A stretch of 35,294 bases of DNA. It comes from an uncultured Anaerolineales bacterium. Lineage in GTDB: Bacteria > Chloroflexota > Anaerolineae > Anaerolineales > Villigracilaceae. Each line of letters starts with the position of its first letter. The stretch's first letter is position 1. The translations under genes were made by a program, and so were the position numbers. The stretch lies in contig CASGHD010000136.1 in the NCBI GenBank assembly GCA_949319575.1, positions 1-35,294 of the forward strand. The letters run 5' to 3'. This document shows, piece after piece, positions 24,431-31,061 of the stretch. A model generated the notes under the pieces. The model did not search any database, was not told the origin of the DNA, and saw only the letters and a list, made by a program, of their open reading frames with translations.

Positions 24431-25054
24431 ATGAAGCACCCAGACCCTCTCGTCATTGGCATTGCAGGCGGTTCAGGCTCCGGAAAGACCACCGTCGCAA
24501 ACGCCATCCTCGGCAGGGTCGGGTATGACCGTATCGCCTTCCTGCAACACGATTCTTACTACAAAGACCTCAGCGGACTCCCGCCCGTGCAACGAGCGGA
24601 GGTCAACTTCGACCATCCCGACTCGCTGGAAACAGAATTATTGATCGAACATATCGCCTCACTCCGCGATGGGAAGCCTGTGGACGTTCCCGTATACGAC
24701 TTCGCCACCGACCGACGCACCAGCCAGACCTTCATCATTCAGCCGCGCAGCGTTATTCTTGTGGAGGGCATTCTCATCTTCACGGAAGCAAAACTGCGCA
24801 AGATGTTCAATGTAAAGATTTTCGTCGATACGGATGCCGACTTGCGATTCATCCGCCGCCTGGAGCGCGACATCCATGAACGAGGGCGTAGTACCGAATC
24901 GGTGATCGCGCAATACCAGGCAACCGTGCGCCCGATGCATCTCGAATTCGTCGAGCCTTCGAAACGCTACGCCGACGTGATCATCCCTGAAGGCGGATTC
25001 AACACCGCCGCGCTGGATATGGTTGTGGCACGCATCGAAGCGTTGCTAAAATAG
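24431..25054 (+). CDS. udk: Uridine kinase
   Basis: Udk phosphorylates uridine and cytidine in pyrimidine salvage. The 207-residue product has the P-loop GIAGGSGSGKTTVANAI (residues 10-26), QHDSYYKDLSGLP with the conserved Asp-Tyr-Tyr, the nucleoside-binding NFDHPDSLET, the segment VPVYDFATDRRT, and ILVEGILIF. Length and motif order are standard. No Shine-Dalgarno precedes the ATG; a TATAAT box ending 8 bases upstream suggests a leaderless message. The stop codon TAG lies in the left flank of the repeat at 25051-25182. Confidence 0.95.
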   Translation: MKHPDPLVIGIAGGSGSGKTTVANAILGRVGYDRIAFLQHDSYYKDLSGLPPVQRAEVNFDHPDSLETELLIEHIASLRDGKPVDVPVYDFATDRRTSQTFIIQPRSVILVEGILIFTEAKLRKMFNVKIFVDTDADLRFIRRLERDIHERGRSTESVIAQYQATVRPMHLEFVEPSKRYADVIIPEGGFNTAALDMVVARIEALLK

Positions 25055-25182
25055 GTAGGACTTTCGCTTGTACTGCTCCAAGGCGGTCTCTGCCTGCACT
25101 GAGCCGCAGGCACACGTGTGACCGTCGCTTCGCTGGTAACTACGGCGGTCATAGACCGTCTATAAGCGAAAGTCCTGATAGG
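25051..25182. mobile_element. Terminal-inverted-repeat element between udk and the cyclophilin gene
   Basis: AGGACTTTCGCTT (25057-25069) and AAGCGAAAGTCCT (25164-25176) are perfect 13-base inverted ends of a 120-base unit. Inside are small hairpins such as GCCTGC/GCAGGC and CGGTC/GACCG with loop ATA. ATAGG occurs at 25051-25055 and 25178-25182, one base outside each end, and may be a 5-base target duplication. No protein is encoded. Confidence 0.65.
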
Positions 25183-25186
25183 AACA

Positions 25187-25201
25187 AAACCTGACAGGTT
25201 T
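25187..25201. repeat. Short palindrome before the cyclophilin gene
   Basis: AAACCT, GAC, AGGTTT form a small hairpin about 10 bases before the ribosome site of the next gene. It resembles a larger hairpin at 28930-28962 in general plan, with a stem ending in CTGAC and complementary arms. Confidence 0.5.
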
Positions 25202-25224
25202 ATACATAGAAAAGGAGAAATCGA

Positions 25225-25737
25225 ATGTCAAAACAATGGACCACCCCACCCGCAATGCAGATCGACTCGAATAAAAAATATAAGGCGCGTATGGAAACAT
25301 CTAACGGCGTGATGGTGATCGAACTATTCGCCGACAAAACCCCCAAGACCGTCAACAGCTTCGTCTTCCTCTCGCGCGCAGGATTCTACGACGATGTGAT
25401 CTTTCACCGCGTGATTGATAATTTTATGGCGCAAGGCGGCGACCCGACCGGCGCCGGCACGGGCGGACCCGGCTACCAATTCGAGGACGAGTTTCATCCC
25501 AGCCTGAAACACGATAAGCAGGGCGTTCTCTCCATGGCAAACGCAGGACCCGGCACGAATGGCTCGCAGTTTTTCATCACACACGGACCAACCCCGCATC
25601 TCAATAACCGCCACAGCGTCTTTGGTCAGGTGGTGGAAGGGTTGGATGTGTTGATGTCGATTCCCGCGCGCGACCCAAACAACCGCAATGCGCCGGCGGT
25701 GAAAATTCTCAGTGTCACCATCGAAGAAAGCGAATAA
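25225..25737 (+). CDS. Cyclophilin-type peptidyl-prolyl cis-trans isomerase
   Basis: The 170-residue product is a cyclophilin that catalyses cis-trans isomerisation of peptide bonds before proline and assists folding. AGGAG lies upstream of the ATG. Motifs in order are [41 protein letters not shown] (catalytic Arg, Phe, Met, Gln), [27 protein letters not shown] and [10 protein letters not shown]. There is no signal peptide, so it is probably cytoplasmic. It stands after udk and a repeat element and before a VTT membrane protein, with no obvious functional link. Confidence 0.95.
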   Translation: MSKQWTTPPAMQIDSNKKYKARMETSNGVMVIELFADKTPKTVNSFVFLSRAGFYDDVIFHRVIDNFMAQGGDPTGAGTGGPGYQFEDEFHPSLKHDKQGVLSMANAGPGTNGSQFFITHGPTPHLNNRHSVFGQVVEGLDVLMSIPARDPNNRNAPAVKILSVTIEESE

Positions 25738-25868
25738 ATCAAAACTAGCAGGCGCGCGGAAGCCCGCGAAGAAAGCTTCTGCGCGCTTTTCGCGCGCCAC
25801 GCGGGAAAAAGCCACCGCGCTTGAACATGGCTTGGAAAGTTCGCCGAGCGCGCAACCAGAAGTTCCTC

Positions 25869-26426
25869 ATGACAACGAAGCGGTCAAATCTTCAAACCAA
25901 TATTCTGCGCATTCTGGCGTTATTGATCGTGATTGGAATTACGGCGTTTGTGTTCAGCATCCGAGACCGCGTGGAGGATTTTGCGGCATTGGGCTACCCC
26001 GGCGTCTTTTTGATCGCCCTGCTTGCCAACGCGACGATCTTCATCCCCGCGCCCGGCGTGGCGATCATCTACGCCATGGGCGCGGTGTTCAACCCCTTAC
26101 TCGTCGGTCTTTCAGCGGGGACAGGCGGCGCGCTCGGGGAACTCTCGGGGTATCTTGCCGGCTTCAGCGGGCAGGCGGTGATAGAAAATTCAAACGTGTA
26201 CGATCGCATCAAACCCTGGGTGGATAAATACGGCGGTTGGACGATTCTCGTGTTAGCCGCCATCCCGAATCCGTTTTTCGATGTGGCTGGGGTTGCCGCG
26301 GGGATCTCCAAAATGCCGATGCGCACATTTCTTTTCTTCATCTGGATCGGTCAATTGATCAAGATGACCTTTTTTGCATACGCGGGATATTACTCTCTGG
26401 AATGGATCACCCAGTTCTTTAAATAA
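25869..26426 (+). CDS. VTT-domain (DedA/TVP38-like) membrane protein
   Basis: The 185-residue product starts at MTTKRSNLQTNILRIL; an in-frame ATG at 25821 is possible but adds a basic stretch of unclear merit. It has about four to five membrane segments: ILALLIVIGITAFVFSI, GVFLIALLANATIFIPAPGV, a re-entrant type segment GLSAGTGGALGELSGYLAGF, and LAAIPNPFFDVAGVAAGISKM. The GE..GY and PNPFFD..G pattern is typical of VTT/SNARE-associated proteins, several of which scramble or flip lipids. The substrate cannot be told. A second frame over 25712-25868 encodes a Lys/Ala-rich stretch that could be a lost or frameshifted N-terminal extension. Confidence 0.85.
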   Translation: MTTKRSNLQTNILRILALLIVIGITAFVFSIRDRVEDFAALGYPGVFLIALLANATIFIPAPGVAIIYAMGAVFNPLLVGLSAGTGGALGELSGYLAGFSGQAVIENSNVYDRIKPWVDKYGGWTILVLAAIPNPFFDVAGVAAGISKMPMRTFLFFIWIGQLIKMTFFAYAGYYSLEWITQFFK

Positions 26427-26551
26427 CTTTAGGAGTTACGCAGTTGAGCCTGTTTGTCGAAGTTGCGCTACGATAGTGGCAGTACAACTGAGTACATCAT
26501 AAACTTTCGTCATGAAGCATCCGTAGATCACAAAGACGAGTTCTTGGCGCG

Positions 26552-27688
26552 TCAGGAGGATCCTGACAGAACGATAATCTCCCCAATCACCTGTTTAAAC
26601 ACAGCCGCGCCCGTTCCATAGTTTGATAACGCGTCTCCGCAGGTAGCCCGCTGATGATATTCGACAACGACCGCATACGCGCCGGGCGAGGACGGGGCAA
26701 TAAGTGTGGCGCTCTCTGTGCCAGACGCCCCCGGCGCAACGTCCGGTATACCGGCGTAGGCGCAAGCGCTACCATTTGTATCTGAGGAGCCCAACCCGGT
26801 AACTAATTGAATACTGCATGTGGGGCAAAAATTGCTCGATACCTGAAAATCATACGAGACATAGAATTCCTGCCCCGGCACGAGCGTGATCGTCGTCCCA
26901 AATGAATACAGGTCGTCTGTTAGAACCACATTGCTTAAAATCAAACCTCCAAACGGGGTAGGCGTGGGCGTTATCAACGATACAGCCCCGGTGGATACAT
27001 CCACGCTTTCATTTGCTGATGCGACAAGGTGATCAGCAAGGAGGCGACCGGCAGATGATTCAATGAACCACCAGAATTGCCCGATGGTAGTTTGCTGGCT
27101 AACGGATTCTTTCGGTCCAAGAGTGAAATAGAGGATGAGTTTACACGCGGGGTCAATCAGATATACGTCGATGGTTAACGCCGAGCTATTGAAGAATGTC
27201 GTCACAGCCGGGGTTGTTGATGGGCGCGGGCAATTTGGCGTGGGCGTTATTGTGATGGTTGCGCTTGGGGAAGCGGTCAGAGTCGCCGTCGAAGTCTGGC
27301 TGGGGGTAACCGCCGGTGTGGTGGTGTTCGGGGAAATGGGAACAGACGTCAAGGTCGAAGTAGAAGCGGGTGTCGCAACTTCGGGAGTTTCAGAGGATAG
27401 ACCGGCTAGAATCCAGCCAACGGGATCAATGGATCCATTCGTCGGGCGCGGTCGCGATTCGATCGTCGGCGCAGAAATCTGCTTGAGATACGCATTGACC
27501 GGTCCCAGAAATGGCTCGGGAAGATTTTCTCCTATTTGTTCCTGCGCCGCGCGAGTAATGGGGTTTTTCGGCAGCATTCCAAACCCACCGGTGGCAAGCA
27601 TCGTGGCAGTCAGCGCAACCACGAAAAGACGCACGGACGAACGACTCCCTGCGCGTCTCGGTGTCCGTGTAGATTGATAACGCGACAC
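26552..27688 (-). CDS. Membrane-anchored extracytoplasmic protein with Thr/Pro linker and VHL-beta-like domain
   Basis: The 378-residue product starts with GTG, preceded by AAGG and 9 bases after the stop of an MscS-type channel gene. Layout: a basic N-terminus and membrane segment (residues 20-36), a conserved juxtamembrane block FGMLPKNPIT...IGENLP...PVNAYL (37-75), a Ser/Thr/Pro linker (100-160), and then a segment FFNSSALTIDVYLIDPACKL plus YFTLGPKESVSQQTTIGQFWWF (165-208). That segment resembles the beta domain of von Hippel-Lindau protein. A second, probably beta-sandwich region (245-378) with four or five Cys follows. The N-terminal block is shared with the protein at 29140. The function is unknown. 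The anchor and VHL-like calls are read from pattern and not searched. Confidence 0.8.
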   Translation of the reverse strand: MSRYQSTRTPRRAGSRSSVRLFVVALTATMLATGGFGMLPKNPITRAAQEQIGENLPEPFLGPVNAYLKQISAPTIESRPRPTNGSIDPVGWILAGLSSETPEVATPASTSTLTSVPISPNTTTPAVTPSQTSTATLTASPSATITITPTPNCPRPSTTPAVTTFFNSSALTIDVYLIDPACKLILYFTLGPKESVSQQTTIGQFWWFIESSAGRLLADHLVASANESVDVSTGAVSLITPTPTPFGGLILSNVVLTDDLYSFGTTITLVPGQEFYVSYDFQVSSNFCPTCSIQLVTGLGSSDTNGSACAYAGIPDVAPGASGTESATLIAPSSPGAYAVVVEYHQRATCGDALSNYGTGAAVFKQVIGEIIVLSGSS

Positions 27689-27697
27689 AACGCCTTC

Positions 27698-28465
27698 TTA
27701 TGCTTCAGCGTTCAAACTTATCCCCGCTTCTTTTATCGCGTTGACAACCAGAAGGAAGAGGCGCGTCATTTCAGGACCCGCATCCAGTCGTTCGGTCATA
27801 TAGGCGCGAACTTCGATAATGAAATAACCTTCCTCAGCCGTTCGCACAACGACGGTTGGTTTATGGAACGGTTTGCCTGAAAGTTCAGGGGCAAAACCAG
27901 CCACCGCTTTCTGAATTACATCCACAGCCATATTCAAGTCTTGATTCACAGGCAGGGGAATTGTTACAGAGATCAGGTGACCGGGATGCGCCGAATAATT
28001 AACAATCGTTCCGTTGGTCGCTTCCGCATTGCGGATGTAGACCTCATCGCCGTTCACGGTTTCCAGGGTTGTCAGAAAGAGTGAAACATTCGACACCCTG
28101 CCTTCCCGCCCGGCAATTACCACGTAGTCTCCCGCGCTATAGGTGCGTCCGAAAAATAAACTGATGCCTGCCAAAAGGTCCCCGGCGATCCGTTCGGAGC
28201 CGATGGCAAACGCGCCTGTGATCGCCGTGACGATGACGACCAGCAAGCCTGCCGCGCCGGTGGTATCCAGGATCACCTTGACTGTCCAGATGCCGATTGT
28301 GAGAGCCAGCAAACTCCCGATGAACCGACTCCATACCGACCCCATGGGGCGGGCTAACAAATGGCTGACCGCCCATGAGGCAATTAGCGCAATTAGAATT
28401 CCACCCAAACCTATCAATATCGCATTTAAAAAGGGGCGAAGAGATTCAAAAAGAGTGTCGGACAT
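27698..28465 (-). CDS. Small MscS-family mechanosensitive channel (copy A)
   Basis: The 255-residue product starts at ATG 28465 (MSDTLFESLRPFLNAI) with GAGG upstream. It has two N-terminal membrane segments (about 12-35 and 45-65) and the pore-lining helix, followed by the MscS beta domain. The region GRTYSAGDYVVIAGREGRVSNVSLFLTTLETVNGDEVYIRNAEATNGTIVNYS matches the MscS pattern for the beta domain entry, spread over residues about 113-165. An alpha-beta cytoplasmic tail follows. MscS-like pores gate with membrane tension. It is paired with the downstream extracytoplasmic protein (9-base gap). A - strand TATAAT box lies at 28498-28493. Paralogue: 30167-30937. Confidence 0.9.
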   Translation of the reverse strand: MSDTLFESLRPFLNAILIGLGGILIALIASWAVSHLLARPMGSVWSRFIGSLLALTIGIWTVKVILDTTGAAGLLVVIVTAITGAFAIGSERIAGDLLAGISLFFGRTYSAGDYVVIAGREGRVSNVSLFLTTLETVNGDEVYIRNAEATNGTIVNYSAHPGHLISVTIPLPVNQDLNMAVDVIQKAVAGFAPELSGKPFHKPTVVVRTAEEGYFIIEVRAYMTERLDAGPEMTRLFLLVVNAIKEAGISLNAEA

Positions 28466-28606
28466 GGGGCGCCTCATCCAGACTTTTTTTGAATTATAAG
28501 ACAAAATCATTCCCACCGGAATATTTCCTCCGCCACGTTAGGGCATCGTACTTGGGTTTTTTATCCGCTAATCTACGCCAATCTGCGCTGCTTTTTTAGA
28601 AAGATT

Positions 28607-28750
28607 AGCATGAGTCTTTGATTACCTTACACTTTCAAAATCAGGACGCTGATTCACGCTGAAAACGCAGATTTTTTCTTTTTGAATCAGCGAAATCAGC
28701 GTTTATCTTCGTCCCAAAACCATTGTGTAAGGTAATCAGCATGAGTCTTT
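28607..28750. mobile_element. 118-bp element with perfect 13-bp inverted ends and 13-bp target duplication
   Basis: GATTACCTTACAC (28620-28632) and GTGTAAGGTAATC (28725-28737) are perfect inverted ends. Directly abutting them, AGCATGAGTCTTT occurs at 28607-28619 and 28738-28750 as a perfect direct repeat. The interior is a word hairpin with GACGCTGATTCACGCTGAA and AATCAGCGAAATCAGCG. No ORF is inside, so it would need a transposase from elsewhere. This is the clearest transposon-like structure of the window. Confidence 0.85.
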
Positions 28751-28853
28751 AGGAGTTGCCGTGATGAACCGCCAGTTCCGGCGGCAGTTGCACTGCCGCC
28801 CGCCAGCAGTGCAACTGCTGGCGTAACAATCACGGCAATTCCCAGAGACCCAT
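28741..28853. repeat. Cloverleaf repeat with double CAGTTGCACTG-type hairpin
   Basis: The outer arms at 28745-28765 (GTCTTTAGGAGTTGCCGTGA and one more base) and 28829-28849 pair at 18 of 21 positions. Inside are two hairpins with mirrored cores: GGCGGCAGT/ACTGCCGCC (loop TGC) and CGCCAGCAGT/ACTGCTGGCG (loop GCA). The pair resembles the minC-side insertion at 18778-18855, with the same cores and different stems. Confidence 0.75.
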
Positions 28854-28929
28854 TAGCGTGAATTCGCAGGGATTAACGGATTCTGAAACGAAAAGCCAGG
28901 TTTTGGAAGCCAAGATTTTCAAATGAAAT

Positions 28930-28962
28930 AAATCTGACGGGCGTCCAACGCCTGTCAGATTT
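28930..28962. repeat. Hairpin in the gap between the two channel modules
   Basis: AAATCTGACGGGCGT and ACGCCTGTCAGATTT pair at 14 of 15 positions around CCA. A weak T/A-rich tail follows on both sides, so it might end transcription of the upstream copy-B module on the - strand, but no clear T tract is present. Confidence 0.6.
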
Positions 28963-28990
28963 ATTATGGCACGTTATCTCGAACCCGTAA

Positions 28991-29140
28991 GAGAGTGTTT
29001 CTTAAGTCTGTGTCATCTTCTTTTTGTACACGGATTGCACGGAAGGCACGGAAAAGAGCCTCTTTTTTGATGGTTTTTTCCGTGATGCTCAGTGATATCC
29101 GTGGCGTCCGTGTCTAAAAAAGTCTTTAAGAAACAGTCTC
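28991..29140. repeat. Inverted-repeat element with word hairpin after the DUF922-like gene
   Basis: The outer arms GAGAGTGTTTCTTAAG and CTTTAAGAAACAGTCTC pair imperfectly. Inside, CACGGATTGCACGGAAGG and CACGGAAAAG are answered by TTTTCCGTGATGC, ATCCGTGGCGTCCGTGTC. The right edge coincides with the stop codon of the gene ending at 29140. Confidence 0.65.
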
Positions 29141-30153
29141 TAAGGGAACGCAGGCTTACCTACCGCTTCATTCGCGTACTGACTGGCTGATGCGCCCAGC
29201 GCGTCAACCGCTTTCTGCGCTTCGGTCTCGGCAGTGGAACAGGTCGCATTCTGTATGGCAGTTCTTACGTCTAGATAATTGGCGAGGACGTAATCGGTGT
29301 ATACCTGTACCCGACTGGCGCCATCTTGAATGTATTGATTCCATTTGGCAACCAGCTGGGGCGAAGCGTCCGCGGGCGGATCCCAGCGCGGCATGATGCT
29401 TACCAATTCGGTTAACGTCACGGTTGCGGAAGAAAGATCGCAATCATTCGTGCCGTAGCCGGGCCAATTCCATGCGACGGCCCAATTTGTGGAAATTTTA
29501 TCGGGAGCGACTGGGCTAAGCTCGTCCATCATCGCACTGAGCTCGCTTTCTGTGGAGCCTTCAATATCGTAGCAAACGACCTGTGTTGCCCCAGCGATCA
29601 CTGGGCAGTTAGTCTCCGGGTCTATGACAATGGGAGTCCGGGTAATGGTCGGCGTGGCGGTGGTAGTTGCGGTCAATGAGGGAGTGGAAGTTAGACTCGG
29701 TGTAGCGGTGATTGTTGCGGTTCGAGTGAATGCTAAGGTGGGAGTAGGGGCAAAGTTTGGTGTACCTGCGGCTACGGAAACGTCAGATTCCCGCACGGAA
29801 ATGAACGGAATTCCCGTAGCGATGAACGTAGCCATTTTGGGAATCACGATTGCGACACTGGTACTGAGCGGATCAACCAAATCAAAAGTCGGTTTGGGAG
29901 TTACGGCAGGCAGAGGCTGAATAGTCGAAACAGAGAGCTGGCTTAGAGAATCGTTGATGGGATTCAGCCAGACTTCCGGAACATACTGCCCGATCACCGT
30001 CTGAAATGCCGTTGTGATCGGGTTGTCGGGAAGTGTGCCGAATCCGGCCGTCGCGAGAATGGTGGTAACAAGCAATATGCTCACCAAAAAATCGGCGGTG
30101 GAGTCGCGCTTTGAGCGGCGCGATGGAGGAGACTGATTCAGATGGTTAGACAT
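29140..30153 (-). CDS. Membrane-anchored extracytoplasmic protein with Thr/Pro linker and degenerate DUF922-like domain
   Basis: The 337-residue product is started at ATG 30153; a TTG at 30177 overlapping the upstream channel gene is also possible. Layout: a basic N-terminus, a membrane segment (about 21-38), the juxtamembrane block FGTLPDNPIT...IGQYVPE...PINDSL (38-70), a linker with repeated Thr-Ala-Thr and Thr-Pro (130-178), and a C-terminal domain (190-325). The last has VVCYDIEGSTESELSAMMDE, WAVAWNWPGYGTNDCDL, MPRWDPP and VAKWNQYI. That order matches DUF922, a family of predicted secreted zinc proteases. The position of the usual HExxH reads RVQVY, so metal binding is probably lost. It follows the copy-B channel gene directly. 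Confidence 0.8.
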   Translation of the reverse strand: MSNHLNQSPPSRRSKRDSTADFLVSILLVTTILATAGFGTLPDNPITTAFQTVIGQYVPEVWLNPINDSLSQLSVSTIQPLPAVTPKPTFDLVDPLSTSVAIVIPKMATFIATGIPFISVRESDVSVAAGTPNFAPTPTLAFTRTATITATPSLTSTPSLTATTTATPTITRTPIVIDPETNCPVIAGATQVVCYDIEGSTESELSAMMDELSPVAPDKISTNWAVAWNWPGYGTNDCDLSSATVTLTELVSIMPRWDPPADASPQLVAKWNQYIQDGASRVQVYTDYVLANYLDVRTAIQNATCSTAETEAQKAVDALGASASQYANEAVGKPAFP

Positions 30154-30166
30154 ACCGCGCCGAATC

Positions 30167-30937
30167 CTACGGAGCAAGACTCAGTCCTGCGCTCTTAATA
30201 GCATCCGTAGCAAGGAGGAACAGGCGCGTTTTTTCGGGACCCAAAATCAACCGCTCGGTGATGAAGGCGCGAACCTCGATTATGTAGTATGCACCGGAGG
30301 TTGTTTCCACAATAACAGTTGGCTGGTACGTGGGCTTAGGCGGATTCTTGGACCACTTCGACTTCTTAACCTGAGGCGCAGGCGCAAAGTTCTTGACGGC
30401 GCTCTCTATCGCATCAACAGCCACTTTCAAGTCCTGGCTGAATGGCAGGGGAACTTTAACCGAAACCAGTTGTCCAGGGCGTGCGGTTAAATTGATAATC
30501 GTTCCGCTGATCGCTTCAGCGTTGCGGATATAGATCTCGTCGTCGTTCGCGGTTTCCAGAGTGGTCACAAAGGGTGACATATCCGACACCCAGCCTTCGT
30601 GCCCGGCAATTACCAGATAATCGCCTACTCTGTAGGTGCGGCTGATAAAGATGCTGAATCCCGCCATAAAGTCATTGGCGATATCTTTCGCACCCAGACC
30701 AAACGCGGCGGTAACCGCCGCAACGATCGCCGCCAACGCGGCTACCGCGCCGACGTTATCCAGAATCAACTTGGCGGTCAAGACCATGATCGCCATCCCG
30801 ACAAGGTTTCCGAAGAATCGGCTCCAGATCCGTCCGATCAGTTTCGATAACACAAAGGCAACTAAAAGCCCGCCAATGCCGATCAAGAATGCGTTCAAAA
30901 ACGGACGAAGAGCATCAAGCATACTACTGCCTGACAT
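30167..30937 (-). CDS. Small MscS-family mechanosensitive channel (copy B)
   Basis: The 256-residue product starts at ATG 30937 with GGAGGT seven bases upstream. It shares its N-terminus (LDALRPFLNAFLIGIGG) and whole plan with the copy at 27698. Membrane segments lie at about 12-32, 42-62 and the pore helix VAALAAIVAAVTAAFGLGAKD. The beta domain has SRTYRVGDYLVIAGHEGWVSD, TTLETANDDEIYIRNAEAISG and TIINLTARPGQ. A Lys-rich insert (VKKSKWSKNPPKPT) in the cytoplasmic tail is absent from copy A. It is followed by the DUF922-like exported protein. A - strand TATAAT box at 30968-30963 may drive this module. Confidence 0.9.
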   Translation of the reverse strand: MSGSSMLDALRPFLNAFLIGIGGLLVAFVLSKLIGRIWSRFFGNLVGMAIMVLTAKLILDNVGAVAALAAIVAAVTAAFGLGAKDIANDFMAGFSIFISRTYRVGDYLVIAGHEGWVSDMSPFVTTLETANDDEIYIRNAEAISGTIINLTARPGQLVSVKVPLPFSQDLKVAVDAIESAVKNFAPAPQVKKSKWSKNPPKPTYQPTVIVETTSGAYYIIEVRAFITERLILGPEKTRLFLLATDAIKSAGLSLAP

Positions 30938-31004
30938 GACAATACCTCCAACTTTTTTGTACATTATAAAATAAAAAACTACTATTTAAGAGGCAATCCC
31001 TCTA

Positions 31005-31033
31005 TTGCTCAAAGTCCGCACTTCCTGTATGAT
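31005..31033 (+). promoter_or_regulatory. Promoter-like site before the Cys/Met PLP enzyme
   Basis: TTGCTC (31005-31010) and TATGAT (31028-31033) are 17 bases apart, and the start codon follows at 31062 with AAGGAG in between. The -35 box matches the consensus at four of six positions and the -10 box at five. Confidence 0.5.
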
Positions 31034-31061
31034 TTCAGAAACCAACTCAAAAGGAGATTGC

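Larger units (their letters stand above)
28556..28885. repeat. Outer word repeat split by two nested elements
   Basis: ATCCGCTAATCTACGCCAAT and TCTGCGCTGC (from about 28563) are answered, almost 300 bases on, by ATTAGCGTGAATTCGCAGG and GATTAACGGATTC (28852-28882). These are imperfect reverse complements. Between them lie a cloverleaf (about 28741-28853) and, in its left edge, a 118-base inverted-repeat element. The 674-base gap 28466-29139 holds only these and the next two hairpins; no gene was seen. Confidence 0.55.

Noticed and set aside
26427..26551. Gene or tRNA in the gap between the VTT and VHL-like genes
   Set aside because: No ORF with a ribosome site and no cloverleaf with tRNA landmarks; only a CTTTAGGAGTT string shared with the repeat at 28747 was noted.
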